From contig NZ_FNTZ01000001.1 of NCBI RefSeq assembly GCF_900105555.1, positions 1,302,001 to 1,366,000 of the forward strand: a stretch of DNA of 64,000 bases. The letters are read 5' to 3'. This document shows positions 56,374 to 64,000 of the stretch, piece after piece. Numbering within the stretch: position 1 is the stretch's first letter; each line of letters begins with the position of its first letter. This stretch comes from Pseudomonas coleopterorum. GTDB taxonomy: Bacteria; Pseudomonadota; Gammaproteobacteria; Pseudomonadales; Pseudomonadaceae. Position numbers and translations under genes: made by a program. The notes beneath the pieces are model-generated. The model was given only the letters and a program-made list of their open reading frames with translations. It was not told the DNA's origin and ran no database searches.

Positions 56374-57360
56374 TCATACGACTGCTTCATCGGTGATTGT
56401 TGTGCCTGCGATGGTTTCTGCGAATCCACCGCCGAACAATCGCGCGGCAGTCTCGAATCCCGCCTGCCGTTCACCCTCCATCACCCGCCGCGCCGCTTCC
56501 ACTGCGGCGACAGGGGTAAAGGAATAGCCGTTGACGGTTTCGATCCGCGAGCGCGCCATTTCCCCGTAGGCCCCCACAACTTCGGCCACTGCGCGGGCTT
56601 TGTGCGCATCACGATGTGCGACGTCGGGCCCGTCGGCCAACTGCGCGAGATCACCCTCGGGAAAGGCCTCACCGGAAATATGTACGTACATGGCGATATT
56701 GGCGATGCCTGTGGAGTGCCATGCAGTCACCAGGTCACCAAATGGCAACGGTGCACAGAGCACAGGACCGTCGCCAAAATCGAAGTAACGCGGTTGTGTT
56801 TCTGGCGTTGAAACCAGTTCGCCGTCCACTCGCGACAACGGGCCTGCGCCGATAATTTCGCTGACGCTTTTAGCAGAACCACGCGACATGGAGCCAGGTA
56901 CTTGCAGCGCTATGCTCAGGGCATGCGGCTTGGCGACCCGTGCCGCGACATGCACTGCCAAACTGTCAGTCGTCGCAACGTCCCAGCCAACGCCTGGCAG
57001 CAACATGACATCGGACTTTGCTGCCTCGGCACCAAGCCTTTCCGCAAGGCGGTAAACGTTGATCTCTGCGGTGATATCAAGATAGTCGACGCCGGCGTTG
57101 ATGCAGGCATTCATCAGGGCTTCTGCCGTTTGCGCGAAAGGCCCCGCAAAGTTCAGCAGTACAGAGATGCTATCCAAATACCGTTCGGGTCGTTCATTGA
57201 GGGTGAATACCCTGTACGGTACGCCTAGCTGTGTAGAAAGCGCCCTCAAGGGCTCGGCGTCACGCCCGGCGATTTCGAAATTCAGTCCCAGCACCTTAGC
57301 GCGTTCTGCCGCCATGCGGCCGGTATAGCCAGTCGCCCCGTAGATCAAAAGTGTGCCCAT
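56374..57360 (-). CDS. Saccharopine dehydrogenase-like (trans-enoyl-reductase-type) NAD(P)-binding protein
   Basis: 328 aa. A Rossmann start (LLIYGATGYTGRMAAE) and NFAGPFAQTAEALMNACINAG place it with saccharopine-dehydrogenase-like and trans-acting enoyl-reductase proteins. The substrate is unknown. ATG 57360 is chosen at the Rossmann strand. It diverges from the AraC gene, and the shared region has the 26-bp motif also found upstream of the SDR gene. Codon use is less GC-skewed than in the flanking genes, which fits an acquired module. Confidence 0.8.
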   Translation of the reverse strand: MGTLLIYGATGYTGRMAAERAKVLGLNFEIAGRDAEPLRALSTQLGVPYRVFTLNERPERYLDSISVLLNFAGPFAQTAEALMNACINAGVDYLDITAEINVYRLAERLGAEAAKSDVMLLPGVGWDVATTDSLAVHVAARVAKPHALSIALQVPGSMSRGSAKSVSEIIGAGPLSRVDGELVSTPETQPRYFDFGDGPVLCAPLPFGDLVTAWHSTGIANIAMYVHISGEAFPEGDLAQLADGPDVAHRDAHKARAVAEVVGAYGEMARSRIETVNGYSFTPVAAVEAARRVMEGERQAGFETAARLFGGGFAETIAGTTITDEAVV

Positions 57361-57428
57361 GAGGATGGTTCCGCTGTGGTTTGGATGAGTTACCACAGTA
57401 GAGCGTGGCATGGGCGCGGGCGAAGGCC

Positions 57429-57460
57429 TTCCTACCCCGTACTTGCCTGTTCCTACCTTT
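57429..57460. promoter_or_regulatory. Candidate AraC operator, copy 1
   Basis: TTCCTACCCCGTACTTGCCT plus GTTCCT shares 21 of 26 positions with 59474-59499. TTCCTA occurs twice with a 21-bp period (57429 and 57450), the spacing of two AraC-type half-sites. It lies 69-94 bp upstream of the saccharopine dehydrogenase-like start and between it and the AraC gene. Confidence 0.6.
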
Positions 57461-57491
57461 CGCTTGTAACGCAAAAACGACGGAGATCACC

Positions 57492-58415
57492 ATGTTGGCC
57501 AAGGACGCACTACTGAAAGAGCTGCGACGTCTGGCTTCGAAGGCAGAGAACCGCATGACTGAAACAGGCATTCCCCGGGTCTCGATGATTCAGGGGGATG
57601 TTCCCAAGCATTTGCTGGCCGCCGTATACGCGCCCATGGTCAACCTCATTTTGCAGGGCAGCAAAGCAATGACCGTTGGCGAACGTACTTTGCGCTATGA
57701 CCCGGCCACGTACTTTGTGATGTCAGTCGATTTGCCCGCCGTGGGTACCTTGCATCCCGCATCGACCGGGGAGCCGTACCTTGCTGTCAGCCTGACACTC
57801 GATCCGACGGTGCTTTCCACATTGATATCTGATTTGCCCAAAAGCACCGAGATCTTCGAAGACAACGCAGGGTTTTCAGTTGCAGCCGTTACGCCGAAAT
57901 TGATGGATGCGTGGGTGCGGATGTTGGGCTTGATGGAGACGCCTGATGAGGTCGCGGCCTTGGCCCCGATCTACGAGCGTGAAATTCTCTTTCGGGTGTT
58001 ACAAGGGCCTCACGGCTGGATGTTACGAGACATCGCTGCGCCGAACACCGCTATGGCCAAGGTCAGTGTGGCGATTCAGCACATACGCAAAGACTTTGCC
58101 GATCCTATCCGCGTAGAGACCCTTGCCAGCAAAGCCGCCATGAGCGTGTCGGCGTTTCATCGCCACTTCAAATCCATCACTACTCTAAGTCCATTGCAGT
58201 ATCAGAAGCGAGTTCGGTTACTCCAGGCGCGAACCCTCATGATGACCAACCCCGGCAGCGTCAGCAGCGCCGCTTTCGAAGTGGGCTATGAAAGTGTCAG
58301 CCAGTTTACCCGTGACTACACGCGTGTTTTCGGTCTGCCGCCTGCGCGAGATACCGCCAGAATTCAAGCCGAACTCAGCCCGCTCAGAGCCGATCGAGCG
58401 ATTCAGGTGCGATAG
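57492..58415 (+). CDS. AraC-family transcriptional regulator
   Basis: 307 aa. The N-terminal part matches the AraC_N type (VPKHLLAAVYAPMVNLILQGSK-like region), and the C-terminal two helix-turn-helix motifs are at SKAAMSVSAFHRHFKSIT and SSAAFEVGYESVSQFTRDY. ATG 57492 is favoured. It probably controls the divergent dehydrogenase-like gene and the SDR gene downstream through the shared element. Its last ~11 codons overlap a relic of a transporter gene on the other strand. Confidence 0.9.
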   Translation: MLAKDALLKELRRLASKAENRMTETGIPRVSMIQGDVPKHLLAAVYAPMVNLILQGSKAMTVGERTLRYDPATYFVMSVDLPAVGTLHPASTGEPYLAVSLTLDPTVLSTLISDLPKSTEIFEDNAGFSVAAVTPKLMDAWVRMLGLMETPDEVAALAPIYEREILFRVLQGPHGWMLRDIAAPNTAMAKVSVAIQHIRKDFADPIRVETLASKAAMSVSAFHRHFKSITTLSPLQYQKRVRLLQARTLMMTNPGSVSSAAFEVGYESVSQFTRDYTRVFGLPPARDTARIQAELSPLRADRAIQVR

Positions 58416-58463
58416 CAAGCCCGCGGGCAGGAATTCCACCGTGACCAGCGCAAAAGCACCCAT
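58383..58463 (-). pseudogene. Relic of an MFS efflux transporter N-terminus
   Basis: On the minus strand, residues reading GAFALVTVEFLPAGLLSHL resemble the first transmembrane helix of major facilitator drug or sugar efflux proteins. The similarity stops after about 27 codons and no further transporter sequence follows. The relic overlaps the 3' end of the AraC gene. Identification rests on one short segment. Confidence 0.45.
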
Positions 58464-58570
58464 GTCGATGGCGGCCACTGTACTCCATGGCGCCAGAGCA
58501 GGGGTCAATGCTCAGTTGGTGATTGAATCCACTCGAACTGTTTGGGTCATGATTGAAGCCTGCTGGCAAT

Positions 58571-58595
58571 ACAGGCGCACACGGGTTGCGCCTGT
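58571..58595. terminator. Hairpin between the AraC and SDR genes
   Basis: ACAGGCGCA/TGCGCCTGT, a perfect 9-bp stem with a 7-base loop, placed between the two convergent genes. No U tract follows. Confidence 0.45.
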
Positions 58596-58611
58596 TGCGT
58601 ACAAGGTGGCG

Positions 58612-59361
58612 TTAGTAACCAACTCCACGCACGCCACCCGATGCCCGGATCGATTCACCCGTCACCCAGTGCGAGTCCTCGGACGCCAGGAACACGGCCA
58701 AAGGCGCGATATCTTCTGGCTCGCCAAAGCGGCCTAGCGGCGTGCCGGCGATCAGTTTTTCACCGAACTCACCGTCGAAATTGCCTTTGGTGAGCGGCGT
58801 ATTGGTGTGACCGGGCAGGATAGAATTGACGCGGATGCCTTTCGCGCCGAGTTCGCGCGCCAAGGCAAAGGTCAACGTGTCCACAGCCCCCTTGGTTGCC
58901 GAATAGACGCTCGATGCCAAGTACGGATCGGTGCTCAGGATAGAGCTGATATTGATAACGCTGCCCTTGCCGTCAAACAGTTTCACCGCCTCACGGACTG
59001 CTAGCAGATAGCCCAGAACGTTGACATTGAATTGATGATGGAACGCGTCCTCGGTAAGGTCCTTAATCATCTGAAACACCGCAACACCTGCGTTATTCAC
59101 CAGGATATCCAGTGTGCCGAACTCAGTGGCAACAGTTTCGAACAAGCGCGATACATCAGCGCCTTTGCTCATGTCCGCTTGAACCGCGATGGCTGTGCCG
59201 CCTTTTTCCTGGATGAAAGCAACAACTGCGTCTGCCTCCGGCTTGCTTGAAGCGTAATTGATAACCACCGTAGCGCCTTGCGCGGCTAACGCTTTTGCGA
59301 TCCCCGCGCCGATACCTTTGGAGGCGCCGGTGACAACGGCAATCTTTCCTTCAAGTTTCAT
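58612..59361 (-). CDS. Short-chain dehydrogenase/reductase
   Basis: 249 aa classical SDR. The cofactor motif is TGASKGIGAGIA, with LVNNAG, the serine at 139-140 and the catalytic pair Tyr153/Lys157 (YSATK). The C-terminus (HWVTGESIRASGGVRGVGY) is the usual form. It resembles 3-oxoacyl-ACP-reductase- or glucose-dehydrogenase-type SDRs without a defined substrate. ATG 59361 is favoured over 59412. The upstream region has the second copy of the AraC-type element. Confidence 0.92.
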   Translation of the reverse strand: MKLEGKIAVVTGASKGIGAGIAKALAAQGATVVINYASSKPEADAVVAFIQEKGGTAIAVQADMSKGADVSRLFETVATEFGTLDILVNNAGVAVFQMIKDLTEDAFHHQFNVNVLGYLLAVREAVKLFDGKGSVINISSILSTDPYLASSVYSATKGAVDTLTFALARELGAKGIRVNSILPGHTNTPLTKGNFDGEFGEKLIAGTPLGRFGEPEDIAPLAVFLASEDSHWVTGESIRASGGVRGVGY

Positions 59362-59473
59362 GGGGTGACCTTTTCGAGTTGACTGATGATTTGCAATGCT
59401 TGCTGCGGTCAAGGGTTCAGACCTTTGCGCCTACCACCAGTATTCAATCAACGTCCGAGCAAACCTTTGCCGG

Positions 59474-59499
59474 TTCCTATCCAATCCTTGCCTGTTCTT
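59474..59499. promoter_or_regulatory. Candidate AraC operator, copy 2
   Basis: TTCCTATCCAATCCTTGCCT plus GTTCTT, 21 of 26 positions identical to 57429-57454 and in the same orientation relative to the leftward gene. It lies 113-138 bp upstream of the SDR start. The rest of the 59362-59775 gap holds the transporter operon's promoter region and no gene. Confidence 0.6.
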
Positions 59500-59657
59500 C
59501 TCAGAGCGCTTGCGCGACGCTTGGAGGATACCCATGGTCCATGCTCCGCTTGAGTGCACGTGAGACGTGCAGGACCTTGCCGCTGCTCTGCGCGCCGCTC
59601 GTTTTCTGACTTTGTGGCCTGCACCAATGCGGGCATTGATCGCCCTTTCATGGAGCA

Positions 59658-59695
59658 TTTAATTCAATAAAATTAAACCTTGAATTATTTGATTC
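59658..59695. promoter_or_regulatory. AT-rich dyads upstream of the amino-acid transporter operon
   Basis: TTTAATT-CAATAA-AATTAAA (59658-59677) is a perfect 7-bp inverted repeat, followed by TTGAATTATTTGATTC. They are 80-118 bp upstream of the binding-protein gene and are the most AT-rich bases in the region. RpiR-type regulators often bind such palindromes, and an RpiR gene lies at the end of the operon, so this is a candidate site. Confidence 0.4.
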
Positions 59696-59775
59696 TTGCT
59701 CCTAGTCTCGTTCTCGACAGGCCTGCGCAAGTACCCAGGCCGCCATTGGCACTGACGTGAATCGGGGAGCTGGAC

Positions 59776-60552
59776 ATGAGCGTGAAAGTACTTTTGAGCA
59801 TGGCTGTGGCCACTGCGTTTTCGGCCTCGGCACTGGCTGCCGATTGGACCGTCGGTGCCAACGTCGGCAACGTCCCTTGGGAGTTCCAGGACGCCAAGGG
59901 CGACATCGTCGGTTTCGAAGTCGATGTGGTGAAGGAAGTGGCCAAGCGCGCCGGCAAGACCGTGGAATTCGTCAACATTCCGTTCAACGGTCTGTTCAGC
60001 GCCGTGCAGTCCAAGCGGGCGGACATCGCCATTTCTTCGATCACCATCACCCCCAAACGCCTGGAATCGGTCGGGTTCGCCCAGCCGTACTACGACAGCG
60101 ACCAGTCGCTCTCGGTGCTGACCAAGTCCGGCATCAAGGGCCTGGCCGACATGAGCGGCAAGGTGGTGGGCGTGGACACCGGTTCGACCGGCGACATGTG
60201 GGCCGCCCAGCACCAGGGTGAGTACAAGTTCAAGGACATCTCGCGCTACGAAGGGTTGTCGCCGGCCATGCTCGACCTGGCGTCCGGGCGCATGGACGGC
60301 TACATCAGCGACATTCCCGCCGTGCTCTATTACATCAAGGACAAGCCGCAGTATGCCGTGGTCGCGCGCATCCCCACCGGCGAGAAGTACTCACTGATGC
60401 ACGCCAAGGGCTGGGCCGAAGGCGAACGCGTGAACACGATCATCAGCGAGATGAAAAAAGACGGCGTGATCGCCGACCTGCACAAGAAGTGGTTCGGTGC
60501 AGCCGCCGCAGACGATTCCAGCACCGTGAAGGTCGTCGACGTACCCAAGTAA
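59776..60552 (+). CDS. Amino-acid-type ABC transporter periplasmic binding protein
   Basis: 258 aa with a signal peptide ([18 protein letters not shown]). The family 3 binding fold shows [21 protein letters not shown] and [17 protein letters not shown], the pattern of polar amino acid receptors. The ligand is not identifiable. First of a run of four or five genes on the same strand. Confidence 0.92.
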   Translation: MSVKVLLSMAVATAFSASALAADWTVGANVGNVPWEFQDAKGDIVGFEVDVVKEVAKRAGKTVEFVNIPFNGLFSAVQSKRADIAISSITITPKRLESVGFAQPYYDSDQSLSVLTKSGIKGLADMSGKVVGVDTGSTGDMWAAQHQGEYKFKDISRYEGLSPAMLDLASGRMDGYISDIPAVLYYIKDKPQYAVVARIPTGEKYSLMHAKGWAEGERVNTIISEMKKDGVIADLHKKWFGAAAADDSSTVKVVDVPK

Positions 60553-60603
60553 GTTCAGCCTTTCGCCCCGCCCGCTACCGGCTCACGACCAAGGGATCCG
60601 TTC

Positions 60604-61281
60604 ATGGAGTTGCTACACACTTTCTTCAACTGGGACGTGTTCGTCGATGCGCTGCCGTTGATGCTGCGCGGCCTTGGCGTGACCATCCTGCTGGGCGTGG
60701 TGAGTATCGTGCTGGGCCTGGTCGGCGGGTTGCTGCTGGCCATGCTCAGGCTGTATGGCTACACCCCCGTGCGCTGGCTGGCGCGGGTCTACATCGACGT
60801 GCTGCGCTCGATCCCGCTGCTGGTGCTGCTGGTGCTGATCTACTATGCCTTGCCCTTTGTCGGCATTCGGCTGTCGTCCTTCGCCGCTGCGGCGGCCGCG
60901 CTGTCGCTGGTGTCGTGTGCCTACTCGGCGGAGATATTCCGCTCCGGCATCGAGGCCATTCCCAAGGGGCAGTTCGAAGCGGCGGCCTCCCAGGGCATGA
61001 GTTTCCTCAACACCATGCGCGACGTGATCCTGCCCCAGGCCATGCGTATCGTTCTGCCGCCGATGACCAGCAACTGCATCAACGTCATGAAGGACACCGC
61101 CCTGGCTTCGGTGGTGGCCATGCCCGACCTGCTCAAGCAGGCCACCCAGGCCCAGGCGCTGTCGGCCAATCCAACACCGCTGGTGGGGGCGGCGATCATG
61201 TACCTGTTGTTGTTGCTGCCCCTGGTGCAACTGGTCAGCTGGGTCCAGCGGCGCAACGGCAACGGAGGCAAGCGCGCATGA
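60604..61281 (+). CDS. Amino-acid ABC transporter permease
   Basis: 225 aa HisM/GlnP-family permease with about five spans and the EAA-like loop ([20 protein letters not shown]). It presumably works as a homodimer, as there is only one permease gene. Overlaps the ATPase gene by 4 bp. Confidence 0.93.
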   Translation: MELLHTFFNWDVFVDALPLMLRGLGVTILLGVVSIVLGLVGGLLLAMLRLYGYTPVRWLARVYIDVLRSIPLLVLLVLIYYALPFVGIRLSSFAAAAAALSLVSCAYSAEIFRSGIEAIPKGQFEAAASQGMSFLNTMRDVILPQAMRIVLPPMTSNCINVMKDTALASVVAMPDLLKQATQAQALSANPTPLVGAAIMYLLLLLPLVQLVSWVQRRNGNGGKRA

Positions 61282-62012
61282 GCAACGTCATCGAGATCGA
61301 ACGGCTGGACAAGTTCTACGGACCTTTCCAGGCCCTCACCGATATCAACCTGACCGTCGCCCAGGGCGAGGTGGTGGTGATCCTCGGTCCGTCGGGGTCG
61401 GGCAAGTCCACAATGATTCGCTGCATCAACCTGCTCGAACCCTATCAGAGCGGTGACATCCGGGTGTCCGGGCAGCGCGTGGAAAACGGCGCCAAGCTCG
61501 CCGGCATCCGCTGCGAAGTGGGCATGGTCTTTCAGAACTTCAACCTCTATCCCCACCTCACGGTGCTGGCCAATGTGGCCCTGGCACCGGTGCGGGTGCG
61601 CGGCATGAACCGACGCGATGCCCAGGCCCGCGCGCGGCTGCTGCTGGAAAAGGTCGGCATGGCCAGCCACGCCGACAAGTACCCCAGTCAATTGTCCGGA
61701 GGCCAGCAGCAACGGGTCGCGATTGCCCGGACCATGGCCATGGAGCCGCGAGTGATCCTGTTCGACGAACCCACCTCGGCACTGGACCCGGAGATGGTCG
61801 GCGAAGTGCTCGACGTGATGCAGAACCTGGCTCGCTCCGGTGTGACCATGATCGTGGTGACCCACGAGATGGGCTTCGCGCGCAAGGTCGCCGACCGGGT
61901 GATCTTCATGGAAACCGGCCGCATCATCGAACAGAACGCTCCGCAGGCATTCTTCACTGCGCCGCAGGAACCGCGAACCCAGGCGTTCCTGCAGGCCATC
62001 CTGCATCACTGA
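61278..62012 (+). CDS. Amino-acid ABC transporter ATP-binding protein
   Basis: 244 aa GlnQ/HisP-type ATPase. Walker A is GPSGSGKST, the signature [15 protein letters not shown], Walker [20 protein letters not shown] and the H-loop [14 protein letters not shown] lies upstream of ATG 61278. Confidence 0.95.
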   Translation: MSNVIEIERLDKFYGPFQALTDINLTVAQGEVVVILGPSGSGKSTMIRCINLLEPYQSGDIRVSGQRVENGAKLAGIRCEVGMVFQNFNLYPHLTVLANVALAPVRVRGMNRRDAQARARLLLEKVGMASHADKYPSQLSGGQQQRVAIARTMAMEPRVILFDEPTSALDPEMVGEVLDVMQNLARSGVTMIVVTHEMGFARKVADRVIFMETGRIIEQNAPQAFFTAPQEPRTQAFLQAILHH

Positions 62013-62049
62013 CAGGCTTGACCCCTGACAAGCAACCGGGAGACTCACT

Positions 62050-63297
62050 TTGACTGCCCTCGATATCGACTACGTTCGTCGCCAATTCCCTGCACTCGCC
62101 GACGGCTACGGCTACCTGGACAATGCTGGCGGTTCGGCAGTGCTCAAGCCAGTGGCCGAGCGCATCAGCCACTATTTGCTCAACCATGCCGTGCAGTTGG
62201 GCGCCTCCTACGCGCCGTCGGTGCAGGCCGGTGAGAAGGTGCTCGAAGCCCGTGCCTCGGTGGCCCAGCTGATCAATGCTCGCTACTCGGAAGAGTGCGT
62301 GATGGCCGGCTCGACCACGCTGCTGCTGCAATTGCTGGCACGGGCGATTGCACCCTCGATCGGGGCGGGCGACGAGATCATCGTCACCCACAGCGATCAC
62401 GAAGCCAACATCGGCCCTTGGCAGCGTCTGTGCGAAGAGCGCGGGGCCACGTTGCGCGTGTGGTCGGTGGATCCGTCCAGTCTGGAGCTGGAACTGCAGG
62501 ACCTCCAAGCCCTGCTGGGACCGCGCACCCGTTACGTGGCGATGACCCACGCGTCGAACATTCTGGGCAGCGTCAACCCGGTCGCGCAGGTCGCCGAGCG
62601 CGTGCATGCCTGCGGTGCGAAGCTGGTGGTGGACGCCGTGGCGTACGCGCCGCACCGTCTGGTGGACGTGCAGGCCAGTGGCGCCGACTACTACGTCTTC
62701 AGTTTCTACAAGGTCTTCGGTCCCCATTTCGCCGTGCTGTGGGGCAAGCGCGAGCTGTTGCTGGAGTTGCCCAGCCTCAACCATTTCTTCATCGGCCAGG
62801 AGGTGCTGCCGTACAAACTGCAGCCGGGCAACGTCAACTACGAGTTGTCCTATGGCTGCATGGGCATCAGCGACTACCTGCTGGACATCGGCCGCCGCCT
62901 GGGCGGCGAGGGCAGCGAGCGACAGATCATGCAGGCAGCCTTCGATGCGTTCGAAGTGCAGGAGAACGTGCTGGCCGAGATCCTTTTGGGCTATCTGCGC
63001 GAGTCGGACGGCGTGCGCATCATCGGCAAGCCGCGCGTCACCGCAGGTGACCGGGTGCCTACCATCAGTTTCGTGGTCGAGGGCGTGCAGTCCGAAGCGA
63101 TCGTGCGTCGCGTCGATGCCGCGCGAATCGGCATCCGTTTTGGTGACTTCTACGCCCGTCACTTGATCGAAGCACTGGGCCTGGCGCCTCAGGGCGGGGT
63201 GGTGCGTGTTTCCATCGCGCACTACAACACCGTCGACGAAATGACCCGGCTGGTGGAATGCCTGGCCCACGCCATCGCAGATTTGCGTCCCCGCTGA
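62050..63297 (+). CDS. Class V PLP-dependent enzyme (cysteine desulfurase-like, no catalytic cysteine)
   Basis: 415 aa. The PLP-binding lysine Lys221 is in FYKVFGPH and the PLP-ring aspartate Asp195 in VVDAVAYAPH. At the loop where desulfurases carry their catalytic cysteine, this protein reads RFGDFYARHL, without cysteine, so a desulfurase role is unlikely. It is more probably a lyase, epimerase or aminotransferase for the compound imported by the transporter. TTG 62050 is used as start, with CGGGAG upstream. Confidence 0.82.
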   Translation: MTALDIDYVRRQFPALADGYGYLDNAGGSAVLKPVAERISHYLLNHAVQLGASYAPSVQAGEKVLEARASVAQLINARYSEECVMAGSTTLLLQLLARAIAPSIGAGDEIIVTHSDHEANIGPWQRLCEERGATLRVWSVDPSSLELELQDLQALLGPRTRYVAMTHASNILGSVNPVAQVAERVHACGAKLVVDAVAYAPHRLVDVQASGADYYVFSFYKVFGPHFAVLWGKRELLLELPSLNHFFIGQEVLPYKLQPGNVNYELSYGCMGISDYLLDIGRRLGGEGSERQIMQAAFDAFEVQENVLAEILLGYLRESDGVRIIGKPRVTAGDRVPTISFVVEGVQSEAIVRRVDAARIGIRFGDFYARHLIEALGLAPQGGVVRVSIAHYNTVDEMTRLVECLAHAIADLRPR

Positions 63298-63334
63298 CCG
63301 TCATCGAGCCACCGAGCTATCGAGCCACAGAACC

Positions 63335-64000
63335 ATGCCATTACCGCACACCCTTGAAGAGCTGCGCAGCGCCATCGCCGTCGGCCAGGACAAACTCACC
63401 GCGCGCATGCGCGATGCCGCGCAGTACGTGATCGAGCATCCCCATGACGTGGCGCTCAACACGGTCGCCGCCCTGGCCGCGCGTTCGCAGATTCCCGCTT
63501 CGGCCTTCATTCGTCTGGCCCAGGCCTTGGGCTATGGTGGCTTCAGCGACCTGCAGCGCGTGTGCAAGGCGCCGTTGGAAAAGGCCGGGCAGGGCAGCTT
63601 CAAGGAACGTATCCGTCACTACCGCGGCGAGCAACTGCTGGACGATCCGACCGACGTGGGCGCGATGCTGGGCGCCTTCAGCCGGGCCAATATCGTCTCC
63701 CTCGAACATCTCGCCGAAGGGCAGCAGGTGCAGGCACTGGAACAGTCCATCGCCCTGCTGCAACAGGCGCGAACCACCTTCGTGGTCGGCATGCGCCGCT
63801 CGTTTCCCATGGCCGCGTACCTGAGCTATGCCTTGAGCCGGGTGGGCCGCCGTGCCGTGCACATCAGCGGCCTGGGCGGCAGCCTGCGCGAGCAGGTGGG
63901 GGCGCTGCATGGCGACGACGTGCTGGTGGCCGTCAGCTTTCCGCCCTATGCCCAGGAAACCATCGACGCCTGCAATCAGGCAGTCGCGGCCGGCACGCCG
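63335..64000 (+). CDS. MurR/RpiR-family regulator, truncated by the window end
   Basis: The first 222 codons are present and the frame runs off the window. The N-terminal helix-turn-helix domain (LNTVAALAARSQIPASAFIRL) covers about residues 1-77, and a SIS domain begins near 130 (TTFVVGMRRSFPMAAYL). RpiR proteins respond to a phosphosugar or related ligand. ATG 63335 follows the PLP enzyme gene by 37 bp, so it is likely the local regulator of the transporter operon. Confidence 0.88.
   Translation, partial: MPLPHTLEELRSAIAVGQDKLTARMRDAAQYVIEHPHDVALNTVAALAARSQIPASAFIRLAQALGYGGFSDLQRVCKAPLEKAGQGSFKERIRHYRGEQLLDDPTDVGAMLGAFSRANIVSLEHLAEGQQVQALEQSIALLQQARTTFVVGMRRSFPMAAYLSYALSRVGRRAVHISGLGGSLREQVGALHGDDVLVAVSFPPYAQETIDACNQAVAAGTP

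Noticed and set aside
59533..59562. Nine-codon upstream frame with a good ribosome-binding site
   Set aside because: GGAGG precedes an ATG, but the frame is only nine codons and lies more than 200 bp from the next gene; nothing else supports it.

Overview
The window is a 64-kb piece of a Pseudomonas chromosome. Support comes from the high G+C, the leuC-leuD-methyltransferase-leuB-asd order, a LapE/AggA-RecQ neighbourhood, a cpxR-cpxP-cpxA group, and many copies of the Pseudomonas REP palindrome (core near TGTGGGAGCGGGC). The P. putida group is the most likely home, but nothing here fixes a species. No rRNA, tRNA, CRISPR array, prophage or intact insertion sequence was seen.

Layout. 0-9 kb: YbaK, a PhzF-family enzyme, a LysR regulator, the leucine genes leuCD and leuB around a methyltransferase, asd, a 103-bp tandem repeat, and a membrane-anchored thiol-disulfide protein. 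9-12.3 kb: a two-component system, a small exported thioredoxin-fold protein and a DTW-domain tRNA modification enzyme. 12.3-17.2 kb: a five-gene ABC transporter operon (binding protein, two permeases, ATPase, HAD phosphatase) with a REP array that has copied the start of a permease gene. 17.5-23.5 kb: a DNA glycosylase, a short pantothenate-kinase-like protein, WrbA, ArsC-like, TlpA-like, and a catalase-like/di-heme cytochrome pair. 23.6-30.9 kb: nitrate assimilation, with a nitrate reductase fused to a CysJ-like flavoprotein, then nirB and nirD. 31-35.7 kb: PcaQ-like regulator, FKBP lipoprotein, DUF1232 protein preceded by DnaA boxes, an XRE/unknown gene pair and an EAL-CBS protein. 35.9-49.5 kb: Prc protease, quinone oxidoreductase, LapE, DUF454, YecA, RecQ, a MarR regulator, a FimV-like protein, a SelW-like protein, TrkH and a nitroreductase. 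49.5-56.3 kb: CpxA/CpxP/CpxR, YciI, YciB, RNase AM, YciO, ScpA, ScpB. 56.4-59.4 kb: an accessory module of two oxidoreductases and an AraC regulator with a transporter relic. 59.8-64 kb: an amino-acid-type ABC transporter operon with a class V PLP enzyme and an RpiR regulator that runs off the window end.

The most interesting signals are regulatory. Both nitrate-assimilation units carry a sigma-54 promoter followed at the same spacing by two hexaloop hairpins, the second overlapping an intrinsic terminator. That is the layout of an ANTAR (NasT) antitermination leader, and it occurs here twice, once before nasA and once before nirB. Other signals are a 26-bp element shared by the two oxidoreductase promoters of the AraC module, head-to-head DnaA boxes before the DUF1232 gene, a perfect palindrome before the MarR gene, a CpxR box before cpxP, and an 11-bp-period direct repeat before the thiol-disulfide gene. 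Three separate REP loci have tandemly duplicated their flanking DNA. All functional assignments rest on motif recognition in the sequence; no database search was run.
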